A stretch of 50,100 bases of DNA. Origin: Aneurinibacillus aneurinilyticus ATCC 12856. Its GTDB lineage: Bacteria > Bacillota > Bacilli > Aneurinibacillales > Aneurinibacillaceae. A program made the position numbers and the translations under genes. Positions 1 through 9,099 of this stretch are shown piece by piece. The notes under the pieces were generated by a model that saw only the letters and a program-made list of their open reading frames with translations, had not been told where the DNA came from and searched no databases. How positions within the stretch are numbered: the stretch's first letter is position 1; the number at the start of each line of letters is the position of its first letter. The stretch lies in contig NZ_KE952759.1 in assembly GCF_000466385.1 (NCBI RefSeq), forward strand, positions 1 to 50,100, in the 5' to 3' direction.

Positions 1-12
1 AATCGTCAGGTT

Positions 13-303
13 TTAAGTGGTGGGTAGTTCACATCCACACTTTAAATATAATTCTTGAGCATATTTTGTCCAAAGAACTTTGGTTGTATTTTTTATACTT
101 GGATGATTATTTATAAATTCAATTAGCTTCTTTCCCAAGCCCTTACCTCTATATTTTTCATCAATGACTACGTCTAATATTAAACTATAAACAGCATAAT
201 CACTTACAACCCTCGCAAATCCAATCTGCATATCATTGTGATAAACCAAAAAACAAAGGGAAGTTTCAATTGTTTTAGTAATATTCGTTGTATAGAGTAC
301 TAG
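13..303 (-). pseudogene. Degenerate GNAT N-acetyltransferase remnant
   Basis: The minus-strand reading frame carries a recognisable GNAT core: an IGFARVVSDYAV beta strand, then the acetyl-CoA loop DEKYRGKGLGKKL, which fits the Q/RxxGxG/A motif. The frame stays open upstream of the TTG at 249 (codons reading ETSLCF continue the family pattern) but meets a stop at 304-306, with no convincing ATG or ribosome binding site. The C-terminus ends abruptly after LYLKCG, where family members usually have a further strand and tail. About 95 codons remain against a usual 135-140, so I read it as a fragment. It might extend beyond the window only if the stop at 13-15 were bypassed. Confidence 0.55.
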
Positions 304-518
304 CTAATTAGGATCCAAGAAGGGCGAACTGTGATTTGGATATTGGGTGGAATGGGAAATGAAATCTATCAGAACGTAAAATTCAGACTATATTTTTTGT
401 GAAAAATTCGATGATTCTAGCCCGTAATTTAAGAAATTTGTAAGAGTTATTTCAAGGGGGAGTAAGATCTTTTCTGTATAGTAGGCATGAAAGCGAACAG
501 AAAAGGAGTGAGTAACCC

Positions 519-1250
519 ATGACGTATGTAGTTGAAACGATGCAGTTAACTAAAAAATTCAAGTCGCAAAAGGCTATTGACGGTGTAGATCTTGAGGTCA
601 CGCAAGGAAAGGTTTACGGTCTGTTAGGTGCCAACGGAGCGGGCAAGACAACGCTGCTCAAGCTGCTTGTCGGCCTGCTTAAGCCTACGGGAGGAAGCAT
701 TCGCCTGTTCGGAGAGCCATGGAGCCGCCATTCGCTTGTCAAAATCGGAGCGCTGATCGAGACGCCGGCGATTTACGGGCATTTGAGCGGATATGAAAAT
801 CTACAGGTCCATCAGCGCTTGCTCGGGCTGCCGGAGAAACGGATTGACGAAGTGCTTGAGATTGTCGGACTCTATCAGACGAGCCGTAAGAAGCGGGCCT
901 CTGCCTATTCGCTGGGCATGAAGCAGCGGCTTGGAATTGCCATTGCTCTGCTCAATAAGCCGCAGCTGCTTATACTCGATGAGCCTACGAACGGGCTTGA
1001 TCCGATGGGCATTCGCGAAATGAGAGCCCTGATCGCTTCCTTCACCGAGCAGGGGATGACCGTCATTTTGTCCAGCCATATTCTGAGCGAGGTGGCTCAG
1101 ATTGTTCAGGAGGTTGGAATTGTCAGCGGAGGACGGCTTCGCTTCCAGGGTTCGCTAGACCGTCTGCTTGCCGAAGGGGATGGCAAAGAAAATTTGGAGG
1201 AGCTGTTTATGCGGTATGCAACTGCTTCCGAGGAGGCGTTGTACCGATGA
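519..1250 (+). CDS. ABC transporter ATP-binding protein, lantibiotic-immunity (LanF/BcrA) type
   Basis: A 243-residue nucleotide-binding subunit. Walker A GANGAGKTT lies at residues 37-45, the signature YSLGMKQR at 130-137, Walker B LILDEP at 151-156, the D-loop NGLDP follows, and the switch histidine is in SSH at about 187, so all catalytic motifs are intact. The GALIETPAIYGHLSGYENL segment is typical of LanF, BcrA and SpaF ATPases that power export of membrane-active peptides. The start ATG follows GGAG with good spacing. The 3' end overlaps the next permease by 4 bp (ATGA). It is the first gene of an eight-gene operon, so it probably energises permeases 1247-2008 and 2011-2769. The exact substrate cannot be read from the sequence. 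Confidence 0.9.
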   Translation: MTYVVETMQLTKKFKSQKAIDGVDLEVTQGKVYGLLGANGAGKTTLLKLLVGLLKPTGGSIRLFGEPWSRHSLVKIGALIETPAIYGHLSGYENLQVHQRLLGLPEKRIDEVLEIVGLYQTSRKKRASAYSLGMKQRLGIAIALLNKPQLLILDEPTNGLDPMGIREMRALIASFTEQGMTVILSSHILSEVAQIVQEVGIVSGGRLRFQGSLDRLLAEGDGKENLEELFMRYATASEEALYR

Positions 1251-2008
1251 CAATAACAGCCGCTATTTCTTCGGAGAGCTTGAAATACCGCCGCACGCTG
1301 TCCTTGTGGCTCATCATGGGCGGCCCCTTTACATTCGCCCTCATGCAAATGCTGTTCGGGCTGCTGATGCCCGGAGGGGTGGACTGGAGCCATGCGCTAA
1401 TGAATGTATACAACTGGTGGGCCGTATTCGGCTTGCCCTTTGGCATTACGCTGCTGACAACCTTATCGGTCGCGTACGAGCGAAGATCAGGCGCGTGGAG
1501 AGTGCTTCGCACGTATCCGCTTCAAGCCATGCGGTTGTACATGGCCAAGCTAATCGTCCTCGTCGCACAGACATTAGCTGCTTGCTTGTTGTTTACCATT
1601 TTTATTGCCGTACTCTGCAGTTTCACCGTTACGGGGGCGATGCCCTGGTCCGAACTGCTGCAAGGCTTTGCGGTAGCCTGGCTGACCTCGTTAGCGCTTG
1701 TTGCATTCATGCTGCTTGCCGCTCATTTGCTTGGATTTGGCTGGACGGTTATGACCGGCTTGGCGGGTATTTTCCTCGGCATTGTGACGGGCAATTTATC
1801 TGTGGTATGGGTGCCCGTACCTTGGCAGTGGCCGATTCGCGCGCTTGGGGCTCTCTTCGGTTTTCAGACGAATGGCTTGCCGCAAGAACCATCCAGTCCG
1901 CTGCTCGATCCCAGCCTTATGGTTACAGGCTCTTTGTGGAGTTTGCTTGGATGTGTTGTGTTAACGGCTATCGGGGCATGGTGGTTCCACTGTAAAGAGG
2001 TGCGGTAG
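1247..2008 (+). CDS. ABC-2 type permease, LanE/MutE-like immunity subunit
   Basis: A 253-residue integral membrane protein with about six hydrophobic segments. It starts with the cytoplasmic motif SSESLKYRRT, shared with the next two gene products, and ends WWFHCKEVR. This layout matches the small permeases of LanFEG transporters, which remove lantibiotics from the membrane. It overlaps the upstream ATPase by 4 bp and is followed 2 bp later by a paralogous permease, so translation is probably coupled. Family assignment rests on hydropathy, size and context rather than on a diagnostic motif. Confidence 0.82.
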   Translation: MTITAAISSESLKYRRTLSLWLIMGGPFTFALMQMLFGLLMPGGVDWSHALMNVYNWWAVFGLPFGITLLTTLSVAYERRSGAWRVLRTYPLQAMRLYMAKLIVLVAQTLAACLLFTIFIAVLCSFTVTGAMPWSELLQGFAVAWLTSLALVAFMLLAAHLLGFGWTVMTGLAGIFLGIVTGNLSVVWVPVPWQWPIRALGALFGFQTNGLPQEPSSPLLDPSLMVTGSLWSLLGCVVLTAIGAWWFHCKEVR

Positions 2009-2010
2009 CA

Positions 2011-2769
2011 ATGAGAAGAGAAATAGGATCAGAATGGATCAAATATAAGCGTTCGGCGGTTCCGTGGATCATTGCACTCGTTCCGCTCGGCATTTGCGGG
2101 ATCATCATGATGTACGGACGTGGGGGCCGCGGTGCAAGCTGGACGCTAACCCAATTATTTGATAAGGTTGGGGCAATATGGTATGGGGCATTGCTTTGCT
2201 TTTTTTGGGGGCTTTTGCCGGCGCTCGCAGCTCAACTGGAAGCGGGATCAGGCCGGTGGTCGTTGCTGCGCTGCCGCGGCGTGAGGCCGGGAAGATTGTA
2301 TATCTCCAAGCTACTCGTCATCGTCATGCATACTGCAATCAGCACGTTGCTGCTCATTATGCTGCTCATCATTAGCGCCAAGCTGCTGGGTGTGACGGAT
2401 TCGCCCCATCTATGGGCAGGAACGCTCGCCGCAATCGCGGCCGGCTGGCTCGCTTCATTGCCGCTACTGGCAATATCATTATGGCTCGCGGAAGCTTTCG
2501 GATGGCCGATCGCGACCGGCTTCGGCTTTACGGGCATTATTATAGCCGCTGTGATCGGCGTAACGAGTCTGGGCAATGAAATATGGATGCTGCTCCCCTG
2601 GACCTGGCCGGTACGTTTTTCCTACACGGTGTATCAACTGGTTATCGACCCGGCAAACAGTGAATTTTCATATGCATCCGTCGGACTGCGGTTTGCTGCA
2701 GTGCTTCTCATCTTTGCCGCCATCTCGGCGCTTTCTTCGTATTGGTTCGGCAAGCGGGAGGTTCGATGA
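2011..2769 (+). CDS. ABC-2 type permease, LanG/MutG-like immunity subunit
   Basis: A 252-residue membrane protein, paralogous to the proteins before and after it: N-terminal IGSEWIKYKRS and C-terminal SYWFGKREVR mirror the neighbours. A GSGRWSLLRCRGVRPGRLYISKLLV segment forms the conserved cytoplasmic coupling stretch after the second hydrophobic helix. About six transmembrane segments. The ATG lies 2 bp after the previous stop, preceded by AGAGGTG. In LanFEG systems LanE and LanG form the heteromeric channel, which fits genes two and three here. Confidence 0.8.
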   Translation: MRREIGSEWIKYKRSAVPWIIALVPLGICGIIMMYGRGGRGASWTLTQLFDKVGAIWYGALLCFFWGLLPALAAQLEAGSGRWSLLRCRGVRPGRLYISKLLVIVMHTAISTLLLIMLLIISAKLLGVTDSPHLWAGTLAAIAAGWLASLPLLAISLWLAEAFGWPIATGFGFTGIIIAAVIGVTSLGNEIWMLLPWTWPVRFSYTVYQLVIDPANSEFSYASVGLRFAAVLLIFAAISALSSYWFGKREVR

Positions 2770-3453
2770 ATGTTGCGTCGCATGCTCCGTTCGGAAGCTG
2801 TGAAATACCGCCGTATCTTTATGCCCGCTTTGTGCTTTATTGCGCCGTTATTGCCCGCAATGCTAGCTTTAGCTGGGCAGTACGATCCGCTTACGAAGCA
2901 GGTCGACTGGGAGGAGGCCATGAGAGCGGCCAGCCTGTATTGGTTCGGGCTGCTGTTGCCGGCTGCAGGCGGACTAGTAGCGGGATACGCAGCGCAGATC
3001 GAAGCGGCAGCGGGAGATTGGAAGGGAATGATCGCCCGCGGTGTATCGCGAAGAGGCCTGTACGCCTCCAAGCAGCTTTGGCTCGCTCTGTGTCTGGGCT
3101 TAAGCACCGCCGTTCTATATGCGGTGCTTGCTGTAGCCGCGATGCCGTTTCCTGAAGCTTTCGGCAATGCGTTGTGGATTTGGGGCTATATTTGGCTCGT
3201 GCAGTATGCAGCCGCACTTGCACAGCTGTTCATTTCACTATGGATCGCTGTAGCTTGGGGACGCGCGGCGGCTGCCGGTTTCGGCTTTATTTCTATTTTC
3301 CTCATGCTGTGTTGGAGATCGCTGACAGGAGTTGCATATCCCGGGATTCCCACGGCGGTATTGACGTTTCATTTGGCCAGCTTGGTTTTGCTCTGCGTAA
3401 TGTTGTTCGCTGCAGGCGCAGCATGGTTCCATAGAAAGGAAAGAACAGGATGA
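2770..3453 (+). CDS. Third paralogous ABC-2 type permease
   Basis: A 227-residue membrane protein beginning LRRMLRSEAVKYRR and ending AAWFHRKERTG, clearly a third tandem copy of the LanE/LanG-like fold. It contains the AAGDWKGMIARGVSRRGLYASK coupling segment also found in its neighbours. The ATG directly follows the previous TGA, and the stop overlaps the ATG of the second ATPase. Standard LanFEG systems have two permeases, so a third is unusual; it may pair with the second ATPase at 3450-4367 or substitute for LanE or LanG. Which ATPase it uses is not visible. Confidence 0.78.
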   Translation: MLRRMLRSEAVKYRRIFMPALCFIAPLLPAMLALAGQYDPLTKQVDWEEAMRAASLYWFGLLLPAAGGLVAGYAAQIEAAAGDWKGMIARGVSRRGLYASKQLWLALCLGLSTAVLYAVLAVAAMPFPEAFGNALWIWGYIWLVQYAAALAQLFISLWIAVAWGRAAAAGFGFISIFLMLCWRSLTGVAYPGIPTAVLTFHLASLVLLCVMLFAAGAAWFHRKERTG

Positions 3454-4367
3454 AAGGCATAACGGTCATTCGGACTTATTCATTGACGAAACGCTTCAAG
3501 TCAATTACGGCGGTTGATGCTGTCGACCTTCATATTAGAAGGGGAGAAATCTATGCTTTACTGGGGGAGCCGGGATCGGGCAAAACGACGCTGTTGCGTC
3601 TGCTGCTCGGATTAATGAAGCCGACTGACGGTGTAGTGGAGCTGTTCGGTGCCAAGCACAAACATACAGATCGGAAGATGATGGAGCGAATCGGGTACCT
3701 TCACGGCGACAGCGGGCTGCTGCCCCATATGACGGTAGTCGAGCATTTGGAAATGCACCGCAAGCTGATGGGGATTCCAGGCAAGCAATGCATAGAAGAG
3801 GCTCTTAGAACGCTTTCCCTGTCGGAATGCAGACATTTGCGCGCAGCAGAGCTTCCTCTCGATATGCGAAGAAGGCTGGCCCTGGCCCGAGCGCTGCTGC
3901 ACCGTCCCGAACTGCTAGTGCTGGATGAACCCCTGCACGGTCTGGAAGGGGACACCAGGCAAGATCTGCTAAGGCTGTTCCGCGATTTAGCCCAGTCTCG
4001 TCAGGCAACGATTGTATGTACAGGCCGCAAGCTGGACGAGATTCAGTATACGGCTTCCCGGATCGGGTTGATGGCAAATGGCAGCGTGATCAAGGAATTC
4101 GGTGCATCCGAGATTCTTGATCATTTCAGGGACCGGTTGGATATTAAAGTGAGTGATACGTCAAAGGCGAGCGTGCTGCTGGAGCAGGAGCTTCGAATCC
4201 ATGACTACACTGTCGCCGGGGCGGGTTTGATTTCAGTCTATGAGCAGCTTCATCGGTCTGCGGAGATCAACCGCGTGCTGATGCTCGGTAATGTAGATGT
4301 ATACGAACTTAGCTTCGGGACGACGGAAAGGAGCATGCATAAGCTGATGGAGGTAACAGAGTGCTGA
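3450..4367 (+). CDS. ABC transporter ATP-binding protein with degenerate motifs
   Basis: A 305-residue ATPase. Walker A GEPGSGKTT (about residues 39-47) and Walker B LLVLDEP are intact. The signature reads LPLDMRRRLALARAL instead of LSGGQ or LSxGM, the D-loop reads HGLEGD instead of SGLD, and the switch histidine is absent: the usual TH or SH is replaced within IVCTGRKLDE. A C-terminal extension of roughly 90 residues (IKVSDTSKASVLLEQEL onward) resembles the regulatory tail of NatA/BcrA-type ATPases. It overlaps both neighbours by a few bases. Hydrolysis may be impaired, so a heterodimer with the first ATPase is possible (inference). Confidence 0.85.
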   Translation: MKGITVIRTYSLTKRFKSITAVDAVDLHIRRGEIYALLGEPGSGKTTLLRLLLGLMKPTDGVVELFGAKHKHTDRKMMERIGYLHGDSGLLPHMTVVEHLEMHRKLMGIPGKQCIEEALRTLSLSECRHLRAAELPLDMRRRLALARALLHRPELLVLDEPLHGLEGDTRQDLLRLFRDLAQSRQATIVCTGRKLDEIQYTASRIGLMANGSVIKEFGASEILDHFRDRLDIKVSDTSKASVLLEQELRIHDYTVAGAGLISVYEQLHRSAEINRVLMLGNVDVYELSFGTTERSMHKLMEVTEC

Positions 4368-5125
4368 CATTATGGAAGGTAGAATTTATGAAGCTGAAGC
4401 GCTCGCTGGTCGGATGGGTGCTTGTGTTTGTGCTGGCGGTGCATCTGATCGCGGATTTATCGAAAACGGGCAGCGGAGAGTGGGACGTTTTTTTGCAGGC
4501 TGTCTATATGGATCTCTGGATACGTCCCGTCGTCTTTACTTTTTTGGCCGGCTATCTCTTTGTTATGGATTATGAAGGGCGAATGCAAAGCCTTTGTTTT
4601 ACATATCCATTCCGCCGCAGCGAGTGGTTTATCGCCAAAATGCTGGTTGCCTGCGCCCTGACAGGCGCGGTCCTTGTCCTATCCGGTTTGCTCGATATTG
4701 TGGTTGGCACGCTGTTTCTCGCTGAGCCGCTTACATGGCCAATTCTTGCCAATCAAGGGCAGACGCTGCTCTTTTCCTGGTGTCTCTACCTTGGCTTGCT
4801 GCCGCTAGGCGCATTAATGGGAATCGTTACTGTAACCGCTCTGCGGCTTGCCGTGGCCGCTATAGGCGTAGTAGTCCTGGAATTTCCCTTGGTAGCTTTA
4901 TTTCCGGGTTACTTCAGTTGGTATCCATGGCTATCGCCCTATTTGACCATGCATGATTCCGGCCAAAATGAGGCTCTTCACGTGTCAGAGACAGGATTGT
5001 GGGTCGCCTTAAGCATCATGCTGCTGTCCCTCATGCTTAGCTGGTATCTGTATGTCATGAAGGACCCGTCTGATGACGGGAGATCATTTTCTATCCGTAG
5101 CTCAGTAAAAAAGGTGGAATCATAA
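4361..5125 (+). CDS. ABC-2 type permease
   Basis: A 254-residue membrane protein with about six hydrophobic segments, starting at GTG (4361) and overlapping the upstream ATPase by 7 bp. The N-terminus [21 protein letters not shown] has the short amphipathic helix plus first membrane span of BcrB/NatB-like permeases, and the [18 protein letters not shown] segment is the usual cytoplasmic coupling loop. It is not closely similar to the three permeases upstream, so it probably forms a distinct exporter with the 3450-4367 ATPase. The C-terminal tail is hydrophilic. The stop overlaps the response-regulator start. Confidence 0.78.
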   Translation: MLTLWKVEFMKLKRSLVGWVLVFVLAVHLIADLSKTGSGEWDVFLQAVYMDLWIRPVVFTFLAGYLFVMDYEGRMQSLCFTYPFRRSEWFIAKMLVACALTGAVLVLSGLLDIVVGTLFLAEPLTWPILANQGQTLLFSWCLYLGLLPLGALMGIVTVTALRLAVAAIGVVVLEFPLVALFPGYFSWYPWLSPYLTMHDSGQNEALHVSETGLWVALSIMLLSLMLSWYLYVMKDPSDDGRSFSIRSSVKKVES

Positions 5126-5838
5126 TGATGAATGCAGCCCATATTCTGGTCGTGGAAGATGATTTGGAAATATGCGGGTTTGTTGTGGAAGCGCTTCGAA
5201 GGGACGGATACCGGGTTACCTTTGTGCATGACGGACAGTCTGCCATTCAGGCATGGGAGGGCGCAAGCTTTGATCTCGTCATTTTAGATATTATGCTTCC
5301 TGGAATTGACGGCTTGGAGGTGCTGCGCAGAATCCGGGAGAAGGAGCGGGTGCCGGTCCTGCTCTTGTCTGCGAAGGATGGGGAGGTAGACAAAATTCTT
5401 GGCCTCGGAGGCGGTGCTGACGATTATTTAACCAAGCCCTTCCTGCTCGGGGAGCTGTTAGCCCGCGTGAAGGCACAGCTTCGCAGATATTTATATTATC
5501 AATCCGCGGCATCAGAGGCTTCTCCGGCCGTAATTGCTTACCGCCAGTTAGAGCTTAATCCCAATACTTACGAAGTCAAGGTGGATGGCACTTCCAGGCC
5601 GCTAACGGCAAAGGAATTTGAAATCTTGAAGCTGCTGCTCTCCGAGCCGCGGCGAGTTTTTACGAAGTCCCAAATATTTGAACGGGTATGGGGCGAAACG
5701 TACTCCTCGGAAGTAGACGAGAACACAGTTATGGTTCATATCAGGAGACTGCGCCAAAAGATTGAAGCCGATGCATCGCGACCGCAATATATCCAAACCA
5801 TATGGGGAATCGGCTACAGGCTGGGAGGGGAGGATTGA
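5125..5838 (+). CDS. OmpR/PhoB-family response regulator
   Basis: A 237-residue two-domain regulator. The receiver domain (about 6-120) has the acidic pair VVEDD, the phosphoacceptor aspartate at residue 55 in [10 protein letters not shown], a serine in LLLSAKDG and the lysine of LTKPF. The winged-helix DNA-binding domain occupies about 135-235, with the typical [16 protein letters not shown] and the end [11 protein letters not shown]...[11 protein letters not shown]. It overlaps the upstream permease stop and is followed by its kinase 5 bp later. It probably activates this operon in response to peptide antibiotics, as LanR, BceR and CprR regulators do. Confidence 0.92.
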   Translation: MMNAAHILVVEDDLEICGFVVEALRRDGYRVTFVHDGQSAIQAWEGASFDLVILDIMLPGIDGLEVLRRIREKERVPVLLLSAKDGEVDKILGLGGGADDYLTKPFLLGELLARVKAQLRRYLYYQSAASEASPAVIAYRQLELNPNTYEVKVDGTSRPLTAKEFEILKLLLSEPRRVFTKSQIFERVWGETYSSEVDENTVMVHIRRLRQKIEADASRPQYIQTIWGIGYRLGGED

Positions 5839-5843
5839 GCTTC

Positions 5844-6755
5844 ATGCTTGAGCTGTCGCTTATTAGTGCGCTTGGCATCATTTGTGCATGGCTGTGGATT
5901 CATCGTATCGTACAGGCTAGACACATCAGGGAGATAACCAAGGTTCTTGCCGCGCTTCGTTCCGACCGGGAGCTTCCTTTATTGCATATAAGGACAGGCA
6001 GTCCTGCATTAAATGAGCTTGCAGAGCAAGTCAATTTCCTGAGGGATCATCTCCTGTCTGTAGGCAAGCGGACCGAGCAATTGGAAAATATCCAGCGGCA
6101 GGTGATGACCCACATTGCGCATGATTTGCGTACGCCGCTCACCTCGTTGTCGGGTTATGCAGAGCTCTTGAAAAGCCAACAACTGGCTAAAGGAACGGAG
6201 ATGGAAAAGTATGCGGACATCATCATTCAAAAGTCCCGGAAGCTGACAGAAATTATACGGAACTTTTTTGAATGGGCCCGGCTGGAATCAAACGATATGC
6301 CCTTGCAGTTTCAAAAGGTGGATATGACGAAGAAGGTCGAGGAAGCAATGCTGTCGTTTCTGCAACAATTCGAGCAAGCGGGCGTACAGCCGATACTCGA
6401 ATTGCCTAAGGAACGGCTTTCGGTATGGGCGGATCCGGCCAGCATCGATAGAATATTGCATAACCTCATCTCGAACTCGCTTAAGTACGGCGGCGAGGGA
6501 GGCAAGCATGGCATCAAGCTGTGGAAAAAACGCGGGAGAGTATGGGTGGAAGTATGGGATTGCGGCCGGGGGATCGAACCGGAGCATCTTCCTTTTATTT
6601 TTGACAGGTTGTACAAAGGGGGCCGTTCAGGCCGGTACGATGGAGGAAGCGGGTTAGGACTGAGTATTACGAAGAAGCTGATCGACAAGCATCAAGGCGA
6701 AATCTTTGTGCGCAGCGTGCCGTATGAGAGGACTTCGTTTATTTTTGGGATATAG
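5844..6755 (+). CDS. Sensor histidine kinase with a single membrane span
   Basis: A 303-residue kinase. I chose ATG 5844 because GGAGG ends 10 bases upstream, whereas the open frame upstream runs inside the response regulator. One hydrophobic segment (about residues 3-24) is followed by a short linker, a DHp helix with histidine 93 in HIAHDLRTPLTSLSGY, and a HATPase domain with N-box DRILHNLISNSLKYGG, G1 DCGRGI, F-box FIFDRLYKG and G2 GSGLGLSI. There is no extracellular sensor domain and only one span, so input probably comes through the membrane or the adjacent transporter. It forms a pair with the response regulator. Confidence 0.88.
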   Translation: MLELSLISALGIICAWLWIHRIVQARHIREITKVLAALRSDRELPLLHIRTGSPALNELAEQVNFLRDHLLSVGKRTEQLENIQRQVMTHIAHDLRTPLTSLSGYAELLKSQQLAKGTEMEKYADIIIQKSRKLTEIIRNFFEWARLESNDMPLQFQKVDMTKKVEEAMLSFLQQFEQAGVQPILELPKERLSVWADPASIDRILHNLISNSLKYGGEGGKHGIKLWKKRGRVWVEVWDCGRGIEPEHLPFIFDRLYKGGRSGRYDGGSGLGLSITKKLIDKHQGEIFVRSVPYERTSFIFGI

Positions 6756-7311
6756 ATACGCGTTCAGGTGATGGGTATAAAGAGCTCGTACATGTTTGTG
6801 CGACATCCGATGTACGGAAATCGGATCGAGGAGGCAACAAGCTGACGCTTGATGAAATAGAACTAAAAGGGTAAATATGGAAAAAACTAAGAGAGTAATC
6901 GCTTGAATCGAGTAGCAGGGAACGGCTAGCCCCCGAGTTCTCAACACATATATCGGTTCCGAGAAACAACAATACTATAGGTTTATAAAGTAAGCACTTT
7001 AGCTTCCAAAACGGGAGAGCCGTTGTTTACGGGTAGTGGCGGAGTTGGCCTGCCCCGTTCGACACCCTCAATATAACATTTTCCTTTTGTTCTACAAAAT
7101 GACGCTCTTTTTAACTCCTCAAATCGACTCACGTGTTTGTTTAAAAACCTCAATGTTCACTACATATGATGCGTTCGTTCAACTTAGAGGATAAAGATTA
7201 CATAATTAACTCACATTATGCTGATTTGTACGACAAACAATCAAAAAAACCGGAATTGGTTCTCTGTGAATGTTTTGGGGTATATCATAAAATTATCAGG
7301 AGGTGTAGGAC
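6756..7311. other. Intergenic region with a possible gene-end remnant
   Basis: No full gene is visible. On the plus strand 6764-6874 reads as an uninterrupted 36-codon tail (GDGYKELVHVCATSDV, then TLDEIELKG and a stop) with no start codon or ribosome binding site. Its composition looks protein-like, and it could be the 3' remnant of a lost gene, but I do not recognise the family. The rest (6875-7311) holds no ORF or obvious RNA motif until the AGGAGGTG at 7298 that belongs to the next gene. Confidence 0.3.
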
Positions 7312-7834
7312 ATGCATCTAAATTATCTAATAAATTCCCAAAGAATGTTTATTAGACATACTAACAATGATGACTTGCATTTTGTGCTTGAAGCTGAACA
7401 GGGGCTATATTACTCCTTGGAATAGGGAACAGCATGCAACGTCATTGTTGAATACGGACTGTATTCATATGATTCTGGAAAATAGAAATAAGCAACCCAT
7501 TGGATTTGTTATCCTATTCGGAATAGAGAACAGACACGGGAATATTGAACTAATGAGGATTGTAATCACAGACAAGGGAAAAGGATACGGGAAAGAAGCT
7601 ATTGGTTTAATTCAGGAGTTTGTATTTTCGCAACTCAAAGCGCATCACCTTTGGCTTGATGTTAAAGACCATAATCTAAGAGCGATACATGTCTATGAAT
7701 CCACTGGTTTTCAGGTTGAAGGAAAGTTAAGGGAATGTATACGAACTGATGATCGATATGAATCATTAATCATCATGGGGATTTTGGAAAGAGAATATGT
7801 AAGCAAATTTAAGGAAGGTGGAACCAGCACATAA
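7312..7834 (+). pseudogene. GNAT acetyltransferase broken by a frameshift
   Basis: AGGAGGTG (7298-7305) precedes ATG 7312, which opens a GNAT N-terminus (MFIRHTNNDDLHFVLEAEQ) that stops at a TAG about 40 codons in. The rest of the family fold (GYITPWNREQHATSL, IGFVILFGIENRHGNIEL, MRIVITDKGKGYGKEAIG, NLRAIHVYESTGFQVEGKLRE) continues to 7834 in the frame shifted by one base. The junction falls near 7397-7403 in GAACAGGGGC. Joined, the halves give a typical 170-residue RimI/RimL-like protein. It is a frameshift pseudogene or carries a single-base sequence error; an internal restart at 7367 would lack the first strand of the fold. Confidence 0.7.
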
Positions 7835-8226
7835 CATAATCGTAGGCTATACAGGGATTTACTACTTTAGGGCGGATCTGAAATGAGGCGGAAGGAGAGT
7901 TTGAGTTTACACTGGGCAATCAGCCCAAAGAAGTTACTTTATTAAACTATACTTACAATTAATATGGAAACAAGCACGCCTCTTAGCGTAATAAAACACC
8001 GGTTGTTTTTTTGTGTCCCACAGCAGACAAGTTTAGACGGTTATCGGTAGTCAAGCCATTGTTGTTAATTTGTCTTTAGATACTAGTGCCTTATCAGGCT
8101 ACCTTGTCCTGTTTTTGATAGAATAACATGCTTTATTACTTATGAGTTAACCCTACATAATTGTGCACGAAATGTCGGACGGGTACATTCAACCCCTGTT
8201 ATTCTTTTGATAAAGGAGGTCACATA
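7835..8226. other. Intergenic region without visible genes
   Basis: AT-rich non-coding sequence between the GNAT frame and the AraC-type gene. I see no ORF with a ribosome binding site and no convincing hairpin. The only notable site is AAAGGAGGT at 8212-8220, the ribosome binding site of the next gene. Confidence 0.5.
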
Positions 8227-9099
8227 ATGGATTTGCTTAAAAACATGAATGAAGCATTAAAGTATATTGAAGAAAATCTTACTAATGATATTGACTTTAA
8301 AGAAGTAGCAAGGCTGGCTTTCTGTTCCGAATATCATTTTAAAAGGATGTTTTCCTTCCTTGCAGGTATTTCACTATCGGAATACATCCGTCGCAGACGG
8401 CTTACCCTTGCAGCATTTGAGCTTAAAGATAGCAGTGTAAAGGTCATTGACATTGCAATAAAATACGGATATAGCTCACCAGATTCTTTTGCACGAGCTT
8501 TTCAAAATTTGCATGGAATAACGCCCTCAGAAGCTAGAAATAATGGCCATTCACTTAAAGCTTATCCACGAATGACCTTCCAGTTATCAATCAAAGGGGG
8601 AAGTGAAATGAATTATCGTATTGAAGAAAAAGAGGCATTTCGCATCGTTGGTATTAAGAAAAGAGTTTCGATTATTTTCAACGGGGTTAATCCAGAAATT
8701 GCTTCTATGTGGGAAAGTTTAGATGGTGAAACGATTGAAAAACTAAAAAAACTTTCTAATGTCGAGCCGATGGGGCTGCTTAGTGCATCCACGAATTTTT
8801 CTGAAGGAAGAATGGAGGAAAAAGGAGAGCTTGATCACTATATTGGCGTAGCAACAACGAAGGGCTGCCCGGATAACCTCTCGCAGCTTGAAGTTCCTGC
8901 CTTAACATGGGCTGTATTCGAGGCAATCGGGCCATTTCCTAGCACGCTGCAAGATGTTTGGGGACGTATTTATTCTGAATGGTTCCCCTCCTCAAACTAT
9001 GAACAAATCGAAGGTCCAGAAATTCTGTGGAATGAGAATAAGGATGTAACCTCACCAACGTTCAAAAGTGAAATATGGATACCGATTTTAAAAAGGTAA
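8227..9099 (+). CDS. AraC-family regulator with GyrI-like effector domain
   Basis: A 290-residue protein from ATG 8227, chosen because AAAGGAGGT sits 6 bp upstream; the frame is open further but lacks such a site. Residues 1-105 form the AraC/XylS two-HTH domain ([21 protein letters not shown], then the signature [21 protein letters not shown]...GITPSEAR). Residues 125-290 form a GyrI-like small-molecule or effector-binding domain ([20 protein letters not shown] ... WIPILKR). This SoxS/Rob-like architecture is common in Bacillales and often regulates multidrug or stress genes. The neighbours give no target. It stands alone as a transcription unit. Confidence 0.88.
   Translation: MDLLKNMNEALKYIEENLTNDIDFKEVARLAFCSEYHFKRMFSFLAGISLSEYIRRRRLTLAAFELKDSSVKVIDIAIKYGYSSPDSFARAFQNLHGITPSEARNNGHSLKAYPRMTFQLSIKGGSEMNYRIEEKEAFRIVGIKKRVSIIFNGVNPEIASMWESLDGETIEKLKKLSNVEPMGLLSASTNFSEGRMEEKGELDHYIGVATTKGCPDNLSQLEVPALTWAVFEAIGPFPSTLQDVWGRIYSEWFPSSNYEQIEGPEILWNENKDVTSPTFKSEIWIPILKR

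Noticed and set aside
1168-1995. A 275-codon open frame overlapping the LanE-like permease
   Set aside because: It is a high-GC shadow of the permease at 1247-2008; its composition (rich in Arg, His and Cys) is not protein-like and it has no ribosome binding site.
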